DNA of 64,000 nucleotides from NCBI RefSeq assembly GCF_000003815.2, contig NC_049981.1, positions 658,459-722,458 on the forward strand. The letters are read 5' to 3'. Shown here in pieces: positions 25,122 through 37,200 of this stretch. The notes beneath the pieces were generated by a model. The model was not told the origin of the DNA. It was given only the letters and a program-made list of their open reading frames with translations, and did no database searches. The DNA comes from Branchiostoma floridae (Eukaryota > Chordata > Leptocardii > Amphioxiformes > Branchiostomatidae). The position numbers were made by a program, and so were the translations under genes. Position 1 is the stretch's first letter. Every line of letters starts with the position of its first letter.

Positions 25122-25490
25122 ATGGAAGGAAAGTTGCCAGGAAATGGTATGATCTTCTACGACCCGCCTGGAGATGATGGTTTTCCTCGACCAACGACCA
25201 CGATGGCGCCAATTTTGGTTAACCTGAACTTGGCACAGCTTTTGTTCGGAACAACCTTCAGCATACCGTGGCGATCACAGCTGAACTCGGGGTACAACAG
25301 TTTGGCCATGGATGGACTCTTGATAGAAGAACCACTAAAACGTTCACGAAGCCTCCTACTTCGGCTGCACACGAACAATGTGGTATCAATAACAGTTTCT
25401 ACTGATGTATCGTCTAACCTTCAAACAATTGTGGCCAAAGTGGTGGGGATGGATGAGGGAGACTTCTGGCTGAGCATCGGAGGACGTAAG
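25122..25490 (+). CDS. Ubiquitin-like N-terminal exon, possible 5' exon of the DUF7869 gene
   Basis: An open frame (also open upstream to an ATG at 25029) encodes 123 residues from MEGKLPGNGMIFYDPPGDD to FWLSIGGRK, then a consensus donor (AAG|gtatgt) in phase 0. Residues 80-123 (LLRLHTNNVVSITV, SSNLQTIVAKVVGM, DFWLSIGGRK) match the order of a ubiquitin-like fold: first beta hairpin, helix, then the 'l.f.Gk' strand around the equivalent of Lys48. The fold then stops at the donor. The next gene downstream starts with a phase-0 acceptor (31213) and reads an ubiquitin-like tail ending LRLRGG, so splicing across would complete the domain, though it would be about five residues short. The start codon is uncertain. 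A separate truncated gene is the alternative. Confidence 0.5.
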
Positions 25491-25499
25491 GTATGTCAT

Positions 25500-26485
25500 C
25501 TTCATATATGTATAATTTGCGATAAAAGCCGAACAGCCTAAAATACGATTTCAAGTTTTGGCGCAATTGTATTTTTAACTGTTTGGGGAGGGGGGCGTTT
25601 GCCCAGAGCTGCAGGTTTAGCGTGTTGTTGGATCATACGCATGTCAGTGTACTTTTGACGAAGTATCATGTGAAGGTGTACGCTAACATTATGAGAACTC
25701 TCGTAAACCTTCCCAAAGCCATTCAATCCACCACGCACAAATTGTTTTGTCGCATGTTAGGTACTGCGGTTGGCGCCAAAAAGTTACCAACCGCCCCCGT
25801 CGACGTCACGGTTGCGTAAACTCACTGCGCTTTTTGTTTCATTCTGCAAATGAAGCTACCCTGTATTGATAAATGCATCACATTGTTACATAAATAGATA
25901 AATGTCGACAGGCCCATAGCTAAGGTATAGTTTTATTTAGGATTTCATGTGCGTTGGTGATGGGGAAGGGCTGTGCTGTATGTGAAACAACGGGTCACGA
26001 TTTCCCCTCAAATTAACCTTAATAAAGTTATACTATAGCCACCACACCGTTATTCTCCAAGCAGAGATTGGGTTGCAGAGATAGTAGTGGTAGAGGTCGG
26101 GATTTTTTAACGGAGGGGCGCGAGCCGGTAAAAATCGCGATCACTACTATCTCCACGAGAATAAAAACCGTGAGCTTATCACTATCTCCACGATGCTGGG
26201 AGTGTAGACCACCCGCCCAGTTCACAAGCGCAGGACGATCAATTTAAGAAGAGCGCTATTAGACTATTAGACAGATCATGATAGTGGCCTGGACGGCGAC
26301 AAGTCGAAAGGCCGGCTAAAAAGACAGACTACCCGACAAAGGAAATTAATAAACGCGTGGATGTCATCCATAAAATTTACTTGCTGTGGCCTACATGTAT
26401 GTTACGATACCGTAGCATCTGCTTGGACGGATGTAGAGTTACGGGCCGGCCGCGGGTGGTAGTTTGCAAACATTCCGCGCACCGC
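25500..26485. other. Presumed intron or intergenic stretch with MITE remnants
   Basis: A diverged TTATTCTCCAAGCAGAGATT element with an internal hairpin (GAGATAGTAGTG / CACTACTATCTC) lies at 26047-26157, and a solo end of the 7222 family at 26360-26393. No gene is seen. Confidence 0.5.
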
Positions 26486-26486
26486 C

Positions 26487-26620
26487 AATGTCCAAGCAGA
26501 GGTTAGGCTCCGGTTGTGTTTTTAACGTTTTTAGTTTGTAAACCTTTCATCGGGCTTTCTATGTTGCACTGTTTTCTTGGCGTCTCGCGGCCTTTAATGC
26601 CAGCACACGGAACTCACAAT
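26487..26620. mobile_element. Half copy of the TACTCTCC foldback family
   Basis: GTCCAAGCAGAGGTTAGGCT is followed by diverged left-arm sequence (CGGGCTTTCTATGTTG). No right arm is present. Confidence 0.6.
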
Positions 26621-26665
26621 GCCCCACAAACCTAATCACTTCAACACATTATAGCCGTCTAGCAC

Positions 26666-26876
26666 TACTCTCCAAGCAGAGGTTAGGCTCCGGCTGTGTT
26701 TTAACGTTTTTTTTAGTCGTTTTTACCGGGCTTTCTATTTTGTCATTTTTTTTCGCTGTGTCCGGTCTAATTAGGTTTAGACACAGCAAGATATAATACA
26801 AAATAGAAAGCCCGATAAAAACGACTAAAAAAAAACGTTAAAAAACAGCCTGAGCCTAACCTCTGCTTGGAGAGTA
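26666..26876. mobile_element. Complete foldback MITE, 211 bp, 9-bp target duplication
   Basis: The element begins TACTCTCCAAGCAGAGGTTA and ends TAACCTCTGCTTGGAGAGTA, and is inverted over nearly its whole length (about 95 bases per arm). GTCTAGCAC flanks both ends exactly (26657-26665, 26877-26885). It is the best-preserved copy of the family seen at 10595, 16116 and 26487. Published amphioxus MITE families (LanceleTn) are similar in style; I cannot assign it to one. Confidence 0.85.
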
Positions 26877-27217
26877 GTCTAGCACCTACGTTCAAAGTGC
26901 GCGCCGTGCAACCAAGACACCCCCCCCACGCCCCAATTCTGTATCAAATTCTTCTGCCCAACACATCCCTTGAACCTATAATTTTTAACTTTCTCGCTGC
27001 GGAAATTTATATAAATGTTGTAGTATCGCAGATATCTAAAAAAGGAGTATATGCATAACAAACAGTACACCGTGATCATGATGTAAAAAAATCGTCACGA
27101 TTTCCATGTCCGCCAGAAAATTATTATTCTATTTTTCTTCTAAAGAATAATGAAACAGCGGATAAGAACAATGTGAACAGTCCTATTGTGCCACTTGAGA
27201 GGTCTTGAAGTTTCCAT

Positions 27218-27780
27218 TTGTCAGAACTCCATCGTACATGTCGTTGTTTTTTTCTTTTCCAAACCAAGGAGCCTGTCTTTTCCCTTGCCCCAACCAAGGA
27301 CATTATATATAAGTTGAATGTTGAAACAGGCAGATACCACAATGTAGCCCCCGACCAAAGGTTTTGTCCTTTCTGCCCAAATCATATTGAAGATGAATTT
27401 CATTTTATAATGGAATGTTCTAGATGCGCTAGTTTACGCAATGAATTATTCACGTTTCTCGAAGCAAGTACAACATATTTCAAAAGACGATGCTACAGAC
27501 AGATTTGCACATTTATTTAGATTTCAGAACTCCCATAATGCAAAAATAGGCAAATATATCAATGACTGCTTTGCTATTAGAAAGAATACTGAAGCTATTG
27601 ATTAGCCTACTTCATTATGATACTATACGAATGAATTATGCATATTAGCCCTTATTGTTATGTTAACTATGATGTTAAGCTTTATCCTATACCTCTATAT
27701 TTTGTACTTTATGTAATAGTTGTTGGCATACTTTGTACCATGTACAATTGTCGTGCAATAAAGTTCTGTATATCATATAT
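27218..27780 (+). mobile_element. LINE 3' end, CR1-like ORF2 C-terminus plus tail
   Basis: The plus frame reads YKLNVETGRYHNVAPDQRF, then CPFC, IEDEFHFIMEC and LRNELF. C-P-F-C with the following H and C forms a CCHC-type knuckle. A frameshift near 27485 moves the final 'KYINDC' segment to another frame. The tail carries TTTGTACCATGTACAATTG and GCAATAAAG. It is truncated and inactive. Confidence 0.75.
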
Positions 27781-28130
27781 AATGTCATGGCCCAAACAAA
27801 CAGCCTGTGTTGTTCAACCCTGCTCCCCAAATGAGGAGATTCCCCGGAAATCTGATATACATATTGGCTGCTCCGCTGCTCCAACCCCTCTAACCCCAAG
27901 TCACGGTGAGGCCTACTCGCTAATGTTTACGTTTTAGCGCGGATGCACACGGGATGGGTGGTCCAGGGTGGCTGTGAGACCAAAAAGATCGTCGCGGTAC
28001 GGCGGCGTGCTAATTTGCACCTCCCTTCGAATTGAAAACTTCTTGAAACAGCGGAGGCGCGTGCTTGGCGCGTGCTTTTTTTATTTTTACTACGTTTTTT
28101 TTCTTTTCTTTTTTCCCCCACATTTTTGAT

Positions 28131-28162
28131 GCCGCTACGCTGGGTGAAATTACAGCGTAGCG
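28131..28162. repeat. Perfect hairpin
   Basis: CCGCTACGCTG and CAGCGTAGCGG form an 11-bp stem around a 10-base loop. No promoter or gene context was found. Confidence 0.6.
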
Positions 28163-28270
28163 GGCTTTTTACAGTGTTGTTTTTCCAACCCATATGCTGA
28201 AAAGGCCTGGCGAGAACACTGATGACAGCGGATATTAGCGGCTTGACACTGTTGTCTGCTCGGAGATCAA

Positions 28271-28749
28271 GGTCTCATTGATGTATTACTCCGCGAGTGG
28301 GTACCCTAAAAGAGATCCGAGCCAAAAATGAACGGCTGCACGGACGCATGTTTTTAGCGGTGAGAAATTCCCTTTTAGCCAGCGGAACTGATCTCAAAAG
28401 TTAGATTGGTGAAAGATTATTTGTAACTGAAGAAATTAGCAGGTAAAGTTTTGCAGCCGCGCGCTAGGTCGGAGGTACACAGTCGTGGGTTCTGAGTGGT
28501 GCGGTTGTACAATAGCAGCGAAAAAGTGCCTTTTGTGGGGATTGACTAATCGTAGTTTGTAATTGCTATAAAAAAAGTTCCTACGTATAGTTTACATTGG
28601 CAATTTTTTCCCACGATATAGGGTAAATGTGCTCGACATAGAATGAAAAATCTGCTGAAATTTCACGTAGCTTCATTATGAACGCGCCCATTTAAACCAC
28701 GAATTAATACATAGAAGTCTATGGGAAGAAGAAACTCATCAATGAGACC
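28271..28749. mobile_element. MITE copy A, 479 bp, TCAA target
   Basis: Perfect 13-bp ends GGTCTCATTGATG / CATCAATGAGACC are bordered by TCAA on each side (28267-28270, 28750-28753). The interior is collinear with copy C at 29944. No frame is conserved. Confidence 0.85.
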
Positions 28750-28860
28750 TCAAAGGCCATTGATTGCATCCGGCTCCTTCGCGACCGAGAGAAAGTCTAC
28801 GTTCATTGGGTGCATGTGGTAGAATATTGTTTGAAACGTGTCATTCGTAGAGCGGCTTAA

Positions 28861-29064
28861 GGTCTCATTGATGTATTACTTCGCGAGTGGGTACCCTAAA
28901 AGAGATCCGAGCCAAAAACTGAACGGCTGCATGGACGCATGTTTTTAGCGGTGAGAAATGAAAAATCTGCTGACATTTCATGTAGCTTCATTATAAAGGC
29001 GACCATGTAAAACACGAATTATAACATAGAAGTCTATGGGAAGAAGAAACTCATCAATGAGACC
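28861..29064. mobile_element. MITE copy B, 204 bp, TTAA target, internal deletion
   Basis: The ends are the same as in copy A and TTAA flanks both sides (28857-28860, 29065-29068). About 275 bp are missing from the middle; the breakpoint follows GCGGTGAGAAAT. Confidence 0.85.
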
Positions 29065-29369
29065 TTAAATAAATATGAAAAATATTCATAAAAAATCAAC
29101 GATTTGCGCTGGAGCAAAAAATTGAAAAGGTTTTATAACCGGGCGCCAGCCCGCATTTTTTGGCTGCAGATTACTCCGTCTACCTATTTCCGTTAACATG
29201 GTAACGGACGAGTCTACATTTCCAAGGGGCGTTATTATTGTTATTTTTCTTGTATCGTACTCTACTAGATATATAAGCCATTTGAAAGAGGACTAAGGTT
29301 CTAAAGCTGTCTTTCTTGGTGTAAACTACTTCCAAGTTATTTTTTGCATTCTCCGCCTTGTCCCGAACG

Positions 29370-29389
29370 CCCCCCCCCCCCCCCCCCCC
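29370..29389. repeat. Poly-C tract
   Basis: Twenty consecutive C, a region where length is unreliable. Confidence 0.9.
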
Positions 29390-29943
29390 GCGCTAGGCGT
29401 CACACCTATGAAAAGGCCAATCAGAAAGGCTCAGTTTGGCTTGCCCGCCTCTGACATAAGGAACCTTGAAACGCAACTAACGTCAATTTCTAGTAATGAA
29501 GCTCTGTTTTGACTTGGTGAGCTATAGTACCTTCACCCGATCTGCCATATAACCGTTACTACTAGTATTTGTCGTAGAAGGATCCGTATGAATCTCGTCG
29601 TGCCTGTCGTGCTGAGATCCCTTTCACGACTATTCTCTGATATATATTCCAAATAAACAAAGACAAAATTCACAAAGAGAGCATTACTCAGTCAAACTCA
29701 TAGACAGACGGATCTAATGAGTCTTTCCGACACGTCAAAAGCGTCATTCTCGACGCCTTTGCACTTTGTCCTATAGATTGGCAACAAGGCCGCTAGGTGG
29801 CGCTTTTACGTCTAGAATGACCTCGCACTTAATTACCTCTCAGAGGCTAATTCATTAACGTACGACACCCAGACTTTCAGAGATGATTAAGAAAACGACA
29901 TTCTTTCCTCTGAGAGATTTTTTTATTAATACATTAAACTTAA

Positions 29944-30423
29944 GGTCTCATTGATGTATTACTCCGCGAGTGGGTACCCTAAAAGAGATCCGAGCCAAAA
30001 ACTGAACGGCTGCATGGACGCATGTTTTTAGCGGTGAGAAATTCGCTTTTGGCCAGCCGAACTGATATCAAAAGTTAGACTGGTGAAAGCTTGCTTGTAA
30101 CTGAAGAAATCAGCAGGTAAAGTTTGACAGCCGCGCGCTAGGTCGGAGGTACACAGTCCTGGGTTCTGAGTGGTGCGGTTGTACGCTAGCAAGGAAAAAG
30201 TGCCTTTTGCTGGGATTGACTAATTGTAGATTGTAATTGCTATAAACAACAAACCTATGGATTCTAGTCATTGGCAATTTTTTTCTATTATATAGAGTAA
30301 ATTTGCTCAACATAGAATGAAAAATCTGCTGACATTTCATGTAGCTTCATTATAAAGGCGACCATGTAAAACACGAATTATAACATAGAAGTCTATGGGA
30401 AGAAGAAACTCATCAATAAGACC
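29944..30423. mobile_element. MITE copy C, 480 bp, TTAA target
   Basis: Full-length relative of copy A with one mismatch in the right end (CATCAATAAGACC). TTAA lies on both sides (29940-29943, 30424-30427). Confidence 0.85.
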
Positions 30424-30429
30424 TTAAAC

Positions 30430-31212
30430 TTTAAAGAGTGACCATGCCCATGCTGTTCAGTTCAGTAATGATAAAGAGAGGGGGGAAATGGACACAATTG
30501 TTTCAGACTGATGAGACTTTTAAGATAGACGACGAACCTTACCGGTGGTGTTGTGGTGTTGGTACCACCAGTACGTTACCTTAACCCGTCTGTTCTATCC
30601 TTTTTTGTTTGTGATGGTGACGCCGCTACCCTACCCCACATATCGTGTCTGCGCTATCTGCGAGTAGACAGGAAATGGAGTTCTCTTCGGAACTTGGGGA
30701 GAAAAGAATTACCATTTCCTGCTGTCGGATCACAGAAGCATTAGAGAACCTCCCCTTACTCACCCAAGATGTTACCTCCCCTCCCCTCTCCCTGGACGGT
30801 GGATCTCAAAGCAGCTTTTTTTCTCTAACTATTTCTTGGGGAGTAGAAACTATTTTGCTTAACAAGTCCCAAAGTCTTTCAAAGATGAACATACAAACTT
30901 AAAATCAGTTACGTGATCCTCTGAATTACACAGTTAATAAACAAAGCCTGTGCAAGAACGGAGAGTTGTGGCTATAGTACAATAAACTGTAACAGAGATG
31001 GCCTTTAGACATGAAAACTAGAATATCAGCTAAAATTGCTGGTTTTCATGCATTCATGCAAGGACATTGTTTCAATAAGTGTTCAAAATGACCCGCCCTG
31101 AGTAGTATACAGTGTCATAATTCATGGTTACAATTAGTTCCTATAACCACCGAATGAATGACCGAACGTGGTCAACAGACATAGAATACAAACGCTTTGT
31201 AATGCTTTACAG
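30430..31212. other. Stretch upstream of the DUF7869 exons, no gene recognised
   Basis: Frames at 30553-30902 show no motif. If the ubiquitin-like exon at 25122 belongs to the DUF7869 gene, this is intron; a small missing exon of the ubiquitin-like fold (about 15 bases net) could lie here but was not found. Confidence 0.4.
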
Positions 31213-31221
31213 GTAACCAGC

Positions 31222-34200
31222 ATGGCAGGTGTGACATCTGAGAATGAGATTATCAATGTTCAGCTTAGACTGCGTGGAGGACAGCCCATGGAAGACGACC
31301 CAAGCAATGCTACCCAAACAGAAGCTGGAGAAGCACATACCAGCTCGTCCGCCAAGAGACAAGTTACATCTGACAGAGGTTTGTATACAACATACATGTA
31401 TGTAGATACAAAAACAAGACCATAGCATGTACATGTAGATTTACCATTCCAACAGACTTACTATACATTATGGCTCTATCAATCCAAGGAGCTTTTATCT
31501 ATCCCTATATATATATATCTATATCTATATATATCTATATATATCTATATATATCTATCTATCTCTATATATATATATATATATATATGTAGGAAGGTGT
31601 GTGTGTGTTAATACATATTATCATATAACCAGGTGCCGCGGACCAATCAGAAGGCCCAGTTCAACGTTGATTATGACGCAGTAACATAAAGATTCCGGCC
31701 AGGCCGGTGTGTTCGCTCCTTCTGATTGGTCAGAATGAATCGACACCGGCACCGTTGTCGATTTGCATCGACACCGGCACCAGTGTCGATGCAAATCTAT
31801 ACCGTGTCGATCCATTCTGACCAATTAGAATGATCAATATACACAAGAAAGTAGGGGATATGCAGGCATTGGCCAATCAAAAGGAGCGAAACATAAGCCA
31901 AAGCAGTGGGAATAAGTACGGACTGCAAGGGGGGAATGGCTCATTCTGTTAACATTGGTAATGAGTTTTGTTGTTTGGAAATTTTGGTTTTCAAAAAGGA
32001 ATCTGTAATCTCCTTACAAATGTATGTACCAAAGAACAAATGTGAATTTCAGAAATTCGACAGCGGAATTCACACGTATAGTACCAAGGGATGTATGCGT
32101 CACACAGGAGTTTGCAAGTTTGGGTAGGCTATATGATAATAATGTTAATGACCCGCCTGTTCCATGGTGTACATGGTGTCAGCCTGTCAGGCGTTAGAAA
32201 AGGACCAGGCGTTATGACACCATATACACCTCGGGGCGGGTCACTACCCCTTAAATATACCACGGCTACAAAAAAGGCAATTGCTATGATCAGTTGTTGT
32301 ACGCTAGAAATCCCTAAAGTAGACCTATGTGTATATCATTGAGTTTTTAATCTTTTCACAGATACCACTAATTTTTTTTTCGCAACATGCTATTTACAAA
32401 GGGTTGGTGGACAAGTCAGAAAAATCCCCAAAAGGCAAGTGCGACAGCATATTCTGTTGCACAAAAGCTTAATCTAACTTGTCCTGCTTTACAATGTGCA
32501 TTCTTGTTGCATTACTCACATGAATAAAACACATGCGATGTTCAGTCTCAGGTTATGATGAGTTATTTGTTTCCCTTTCTTCTAGATCCTTTGAAAAGGA
32601 TGAGAAGGGTAAAGGCCATGGACATGGACCACATCCGAATAAAGCTCATGGAAGGATGTAAATGCAAGCACAGTTGCCACATAGAAGTTGATGAGATTGC
32701 TGTCCTAGATTTTCGACAACGAGTCCATGTGTTGCCGGAGGGCCCTATACGACAAACAAGGCTCCTGGAACTCTACAGGACATGTAAAGTCCATGTGGAA
32801 GGACAAGGCGAGAAGTATCTGGTTAATGGAGCATTTGTTTGCATGTAAGTGGTTTGATTTAGTATGATCGGATTGGCAACTACAAAGTCTCACACTACAG
32901 TACACAGGTTTCCACATTAACTCACCTTTATCTGAAGGGTAACCTATACCAAATGTTTGTAAAAAGCGAACGTTCAGGGATATCATGTTGACAAATGGTT
33001 GTTTGAAATTCTGATATTAAAGCAAAAATCTAGTATATTTTCAAAATATCGAAATTTGAAACCACTGGTCTTGACCTGATACTGTAAATGCATTCAAGTT
33101 CACTGGGATTTAATTTGGCGGTAGTGGGAATAAGGACTTTTCGCGGTGGATTTAAGTTCGCGGTAACACCATAGACTGCAGTCTAATACCATAATATAAA
33201 AATGTTCGCAGTGGTTTTAAGTTCGCGATGAAGTGGTCAACCGTGAACATTAATCCACCGCGAACATTTCTGCATTTACAATATTCCTAGATGCCCAGTT
33301 TTAAAAACAAGTGATATTCCAAGCTAGGAGGCTTACCACTCAGACAAAAGGTGAACTGCCATGACAAGTTTTCAATGGCACCTGTCATAATTTGCTCCGC
33401 CACTTTACGTTTACTGGAAAAAAGCATAAAGCAATGGATTGGAATTCTATTCTAATGCAAGATGTAATATTAACTTCCAGGTACACCTGGTACGGCATTT
33501 GCCTTGGGATCTCCCGGTCCAGTCATTACCGCATAATGGGCGATCTGAACCTTGGTTACTATGCTGTTGAGAGGCAACCAGCACTTGAAGGAAACCTTGG
33601 AGCAAAAGGTAACATGTTCTGTAATGGTTGTAAATATGTGCACAGTCAAAATTGTCCTAAGCAACCACTGAAGGCCACCACTGAGCTTGATGTCTATCAC
33701 TTTTGTTTCTGAGAAGTTTGTTAAAGACCCAAGCAAAGATGTGTTTGCTGGTTGGTCAAGACAGTTGGTTGCTTGGGAAATGGTCTTAATTATGTAAAAA
33801 TGGATGGGACTGTTTCAATGTGTCCTCTGACAACAGGTGGTTGCCTGTATCTTTGCATAATCAATGCAAAACTGCCATAATTCTTTTAAGTAATAAATGA
33901 TTGGATTTTCAACATTGTGGCCTGTATAAGTTAGTTAAAGGTGTACATAACCAAGCATATACATAACCAAGCATAGACAATGCAGATGTGAAAGTAATTT
34001 GCATAATCACAATATTTCATGTAGATATGAGGCCTCTGAACTCAATGTTGGGTAGCATTTGTATGCATGCATGTTTTTGTGTAGAAGACCAGCATAATAG
34101 AGAATGCCTGAATGTATTGTATTGATACTTGGCATGTTGGTAGATCTTGACAACACCTGGAAATGATTAGATTTTTGGACCCATAATGGGCTTGTTACGG

Positions 34201-37200
34201 TACTGCAGTAGAACTTCTGGTCATGCTATGGTCTTGTTTTTGTAGTGTTAGATAGCTCTTGGGGCCGAGAGTACAGGTAAGTGGTGTAGGGTTGGCAGAT
34301 CGGCATGATTATTGGTCTGTTGATTTAATATAATGGTTTGTTAAGTGATCATCCTGCTAAAATGAAAGACAATAACATGAAAATAACATAAAAATCCTTT
34401 TGGAATTAGATGGAAGTCATATGCGTTTTCCTTTCTTTGTATTTTAGGAAGTATAGCCAAAGGCTTCCTGCAAGCATATATCACAACGATGGGAGACAGA
34501 AGCCCTGACAGCCGAAGGATTCTGTTACCTGTGGGGCTGACAAGGACTGAGATCTACTTGCAGTATAAGGACCAGCACAAAGTTGCAGCAGTCACCCTCT
34601 CGTATTTCTGTTCAATTTGGCAGAAACACTTCAAGCAGGTTTCTATCCCAAAGGTAAGAAGAAACGTGAAGGCTCAAATTTGTTTTGCGTAAAAACAAAA
34701 CGTCATAGGACTGCCTCAATTTGTATTTAAGTAACATGGCTCAAAATACCACCTGCATATGCAGGTAAAATCGCAGCTGTGCAGGTATTTCTGATGTATT
34801 GGGTTTTATACATAAATGTACTATGATGTAGATGTATACGGAATGTTACTAGCTGCATTGACTGTTACCACCTATAAAGTATAAAAGAAAAATAGCAATG
34901 GTTCCTAAACAGTTTTAGTATGATCCATAATTCCTAATATGAAAGTGGTGCAGGTAAAATTTGCCTGGTGCAGGTAATTTTCAATGTTACCTGCACCAGT
35001 GTAGGTATGCAGAAACAAGAATTTCGAGCCCTGAGTAATGATAATGAGGCTATAGTGCTTTATAGTTAGGTAAACTGAGGACACATTACCTACATTAACA
35101 AAGTTGTGCCTTGTACATGTAGCAGCTTTCTTGGATCAGGAAGACTATAGCTAGGGTTTACCCTGTTTTGAATAAATGATTTCTCCATGCAGGTGCAAGA
35201 TGAATTCTCAAGATAGACTTGTGACAGTGTTGCAATATACTTCATTTCTTCTAATACACTGTCCACTTCATTTGTGGTTTCAGGCCTGTCGCATGAAACA
35301 GTGCGATGTCTGTATGCTTGCCAAACAGACCATCGCATCAGAGGTTTCACACACTGCGAGGCAGAGTTTGATAAGCAAATGGAAGAGACATTTACAACGT
35401 CAACAGTAAGTTTTACACGTACAAAAAAGTGTAATGAAACTAACTTTGTTAATCATATTGCTTTTGAGATTTTACCTGTCATTCGTTTGTATGTGCATCA
35501 CTGCAAAGCCCACTCACATTCTCAACACTGGTGTTACATTTAAAATATATGACCTTTACTCAGGCCTATCTAAAAAGAAACACCTCAACAGTTACGTTTT
35601 ATTTCATGTTACATATTTTCCATGAGAAGAAACAAAACAAACGTCATATGTAAATCTTGCTCTGTAGGAATGAGAGAGAGACATATTATGAGAGGAGAGC
35701 AAGAGCAGAAAGCAGACGAAGGGACTACCTGAGTCTGATTTTAGATGGGATGGACCAGTCCAAATCAAATCTGCCCCACTTCAAGGGATGGACTGAACCA
35801 AAGGTAGGTTAATGCACTAGAAGTCTGTCAATGTTACACTGGGGTTATGTGGCATTGTTAATATATAGAATGTGCATGTCTTCTTAGCTATCTAGATGGA
35901 AACCTGTATGGTATGCATTTTTGACCCATGAAAACATTTCCAGAATTGTGTTAAATCTATTGTAGTTTCATGACTAACATGTGTTAAAATTACTAATTTT
36001 TCTTATATATCTATTAATTCAATTTATTCATTGTTTTCTTAGCTATGATAGCTAGTAGTTGGATTTAGCAGCACTATAAGATCATATCAACACTTGTCCA
36101 TTACAAAACTGCTACTAGTTTATTTAGATGTTTAACTTTTATCACTTTCGCGGCGGTGTACCCATAACTCTAGTAAAGCTGCCTACCTACAGGATGGCGG
36201 ACAGGGAGTAGCACCCCTGCCCTTGAGGAGCTAGTCTCTCACCCCTCCCCCACAAATAAACTTGAGTATGTTGCCCTAGATATGGGATTTGATATGATAG
36301 TGATGAAACCATCCCCGATTCAGCCAGGGAGACAGTGTGGAACAGGGCCGCTGGATTTCCAGCGAGGGAGACAGCGTAAAACAAGGCTGTTGGATTTCCA
36401 GCCAGGGAGGCAGTATTGAACAGGGCCGCTGAAAATCCAGCCAGGGAGGCAGTGTTGAACAGGGCCGCTGGAAATCCAGCCAGGGGGGCAGTGTTAAACA
36501 GGGTTGCTGGATTTCCAGCCAGGGAGGCAGTGTTAAACAGGGTTGCTGGATTTCCAGCCAGGGAGGCAGTGTTAAACAGGGCCGCTGGAAATCCAGCCAG
36601 GAGGCAGTATTGAACAGGGCCGCTAGATTTCCAGCCAGGGAGGCAGTGTTGAACAGGGCTGCTGGATTTCCAGCGAGGGTGGCAGTGTTGAACGGGGCTG
36701 CTGGATTTCCAGCCAGGGAGGCAGTGTTGAAAAGGGTCGCTGGATTTCCAGCGAGGGAGGAAGTTTTGAACAGTAGTTGGATTTAGCAGCACTATAAGAT
36801 TCATATCAACACTTATCCATTACAAAACTGCTACTAGTTTATTTAGATGTTTAACTTTTATCACTTAATTTCTTTTTTTTTACATTCAGTCTGCTGGAAA
36901 TGCAAGACTAGACACCCACATCACCGGTGCAATTGTACATGGAAGGAACACCTACGCACTACTGGACCTATCACAGTATCCACACGACTCCAACCTGGCC
37001 ATGAACTCGCTACTCCACATAATGGTCTGCGAAGCTGAGAATGGCCAGCTTCCACCCATCCTTAACATCCAAGTGGATAACTGTGGTCGAGAAAATAAGA
37101 ATCGCTTCTTCCTGGGACTCATGGGCTACCTGGTGAAGAAGAACTTTTTTGAAGAGGTAAGCCATGAATCATTGTCAAGGTGTGAGACTCAATGCTGTGT

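Noticed and set aside
25157-25378. Minus-strand frame opposite the ubiquitin-like exon
   Set aside because: Shadow of the plus-strand exon, which has a fold pattern and a consensus donor.
35176-35409. Alternative start of the fifth DUF7869 exon at the acceptor before 35195
   Set aside because: That frame reaches a stop within seven codons; the acceptor at 35283 gives the family-like ACRMKQCDVC block in phase.
36187-36804. 205-codon minus-strand frame of repeating LAGFPAALFNTA units
   Set aside because: It is a by-product of the 39-bp minisatellite; a period divisible by three keeps several frames open on both strands.
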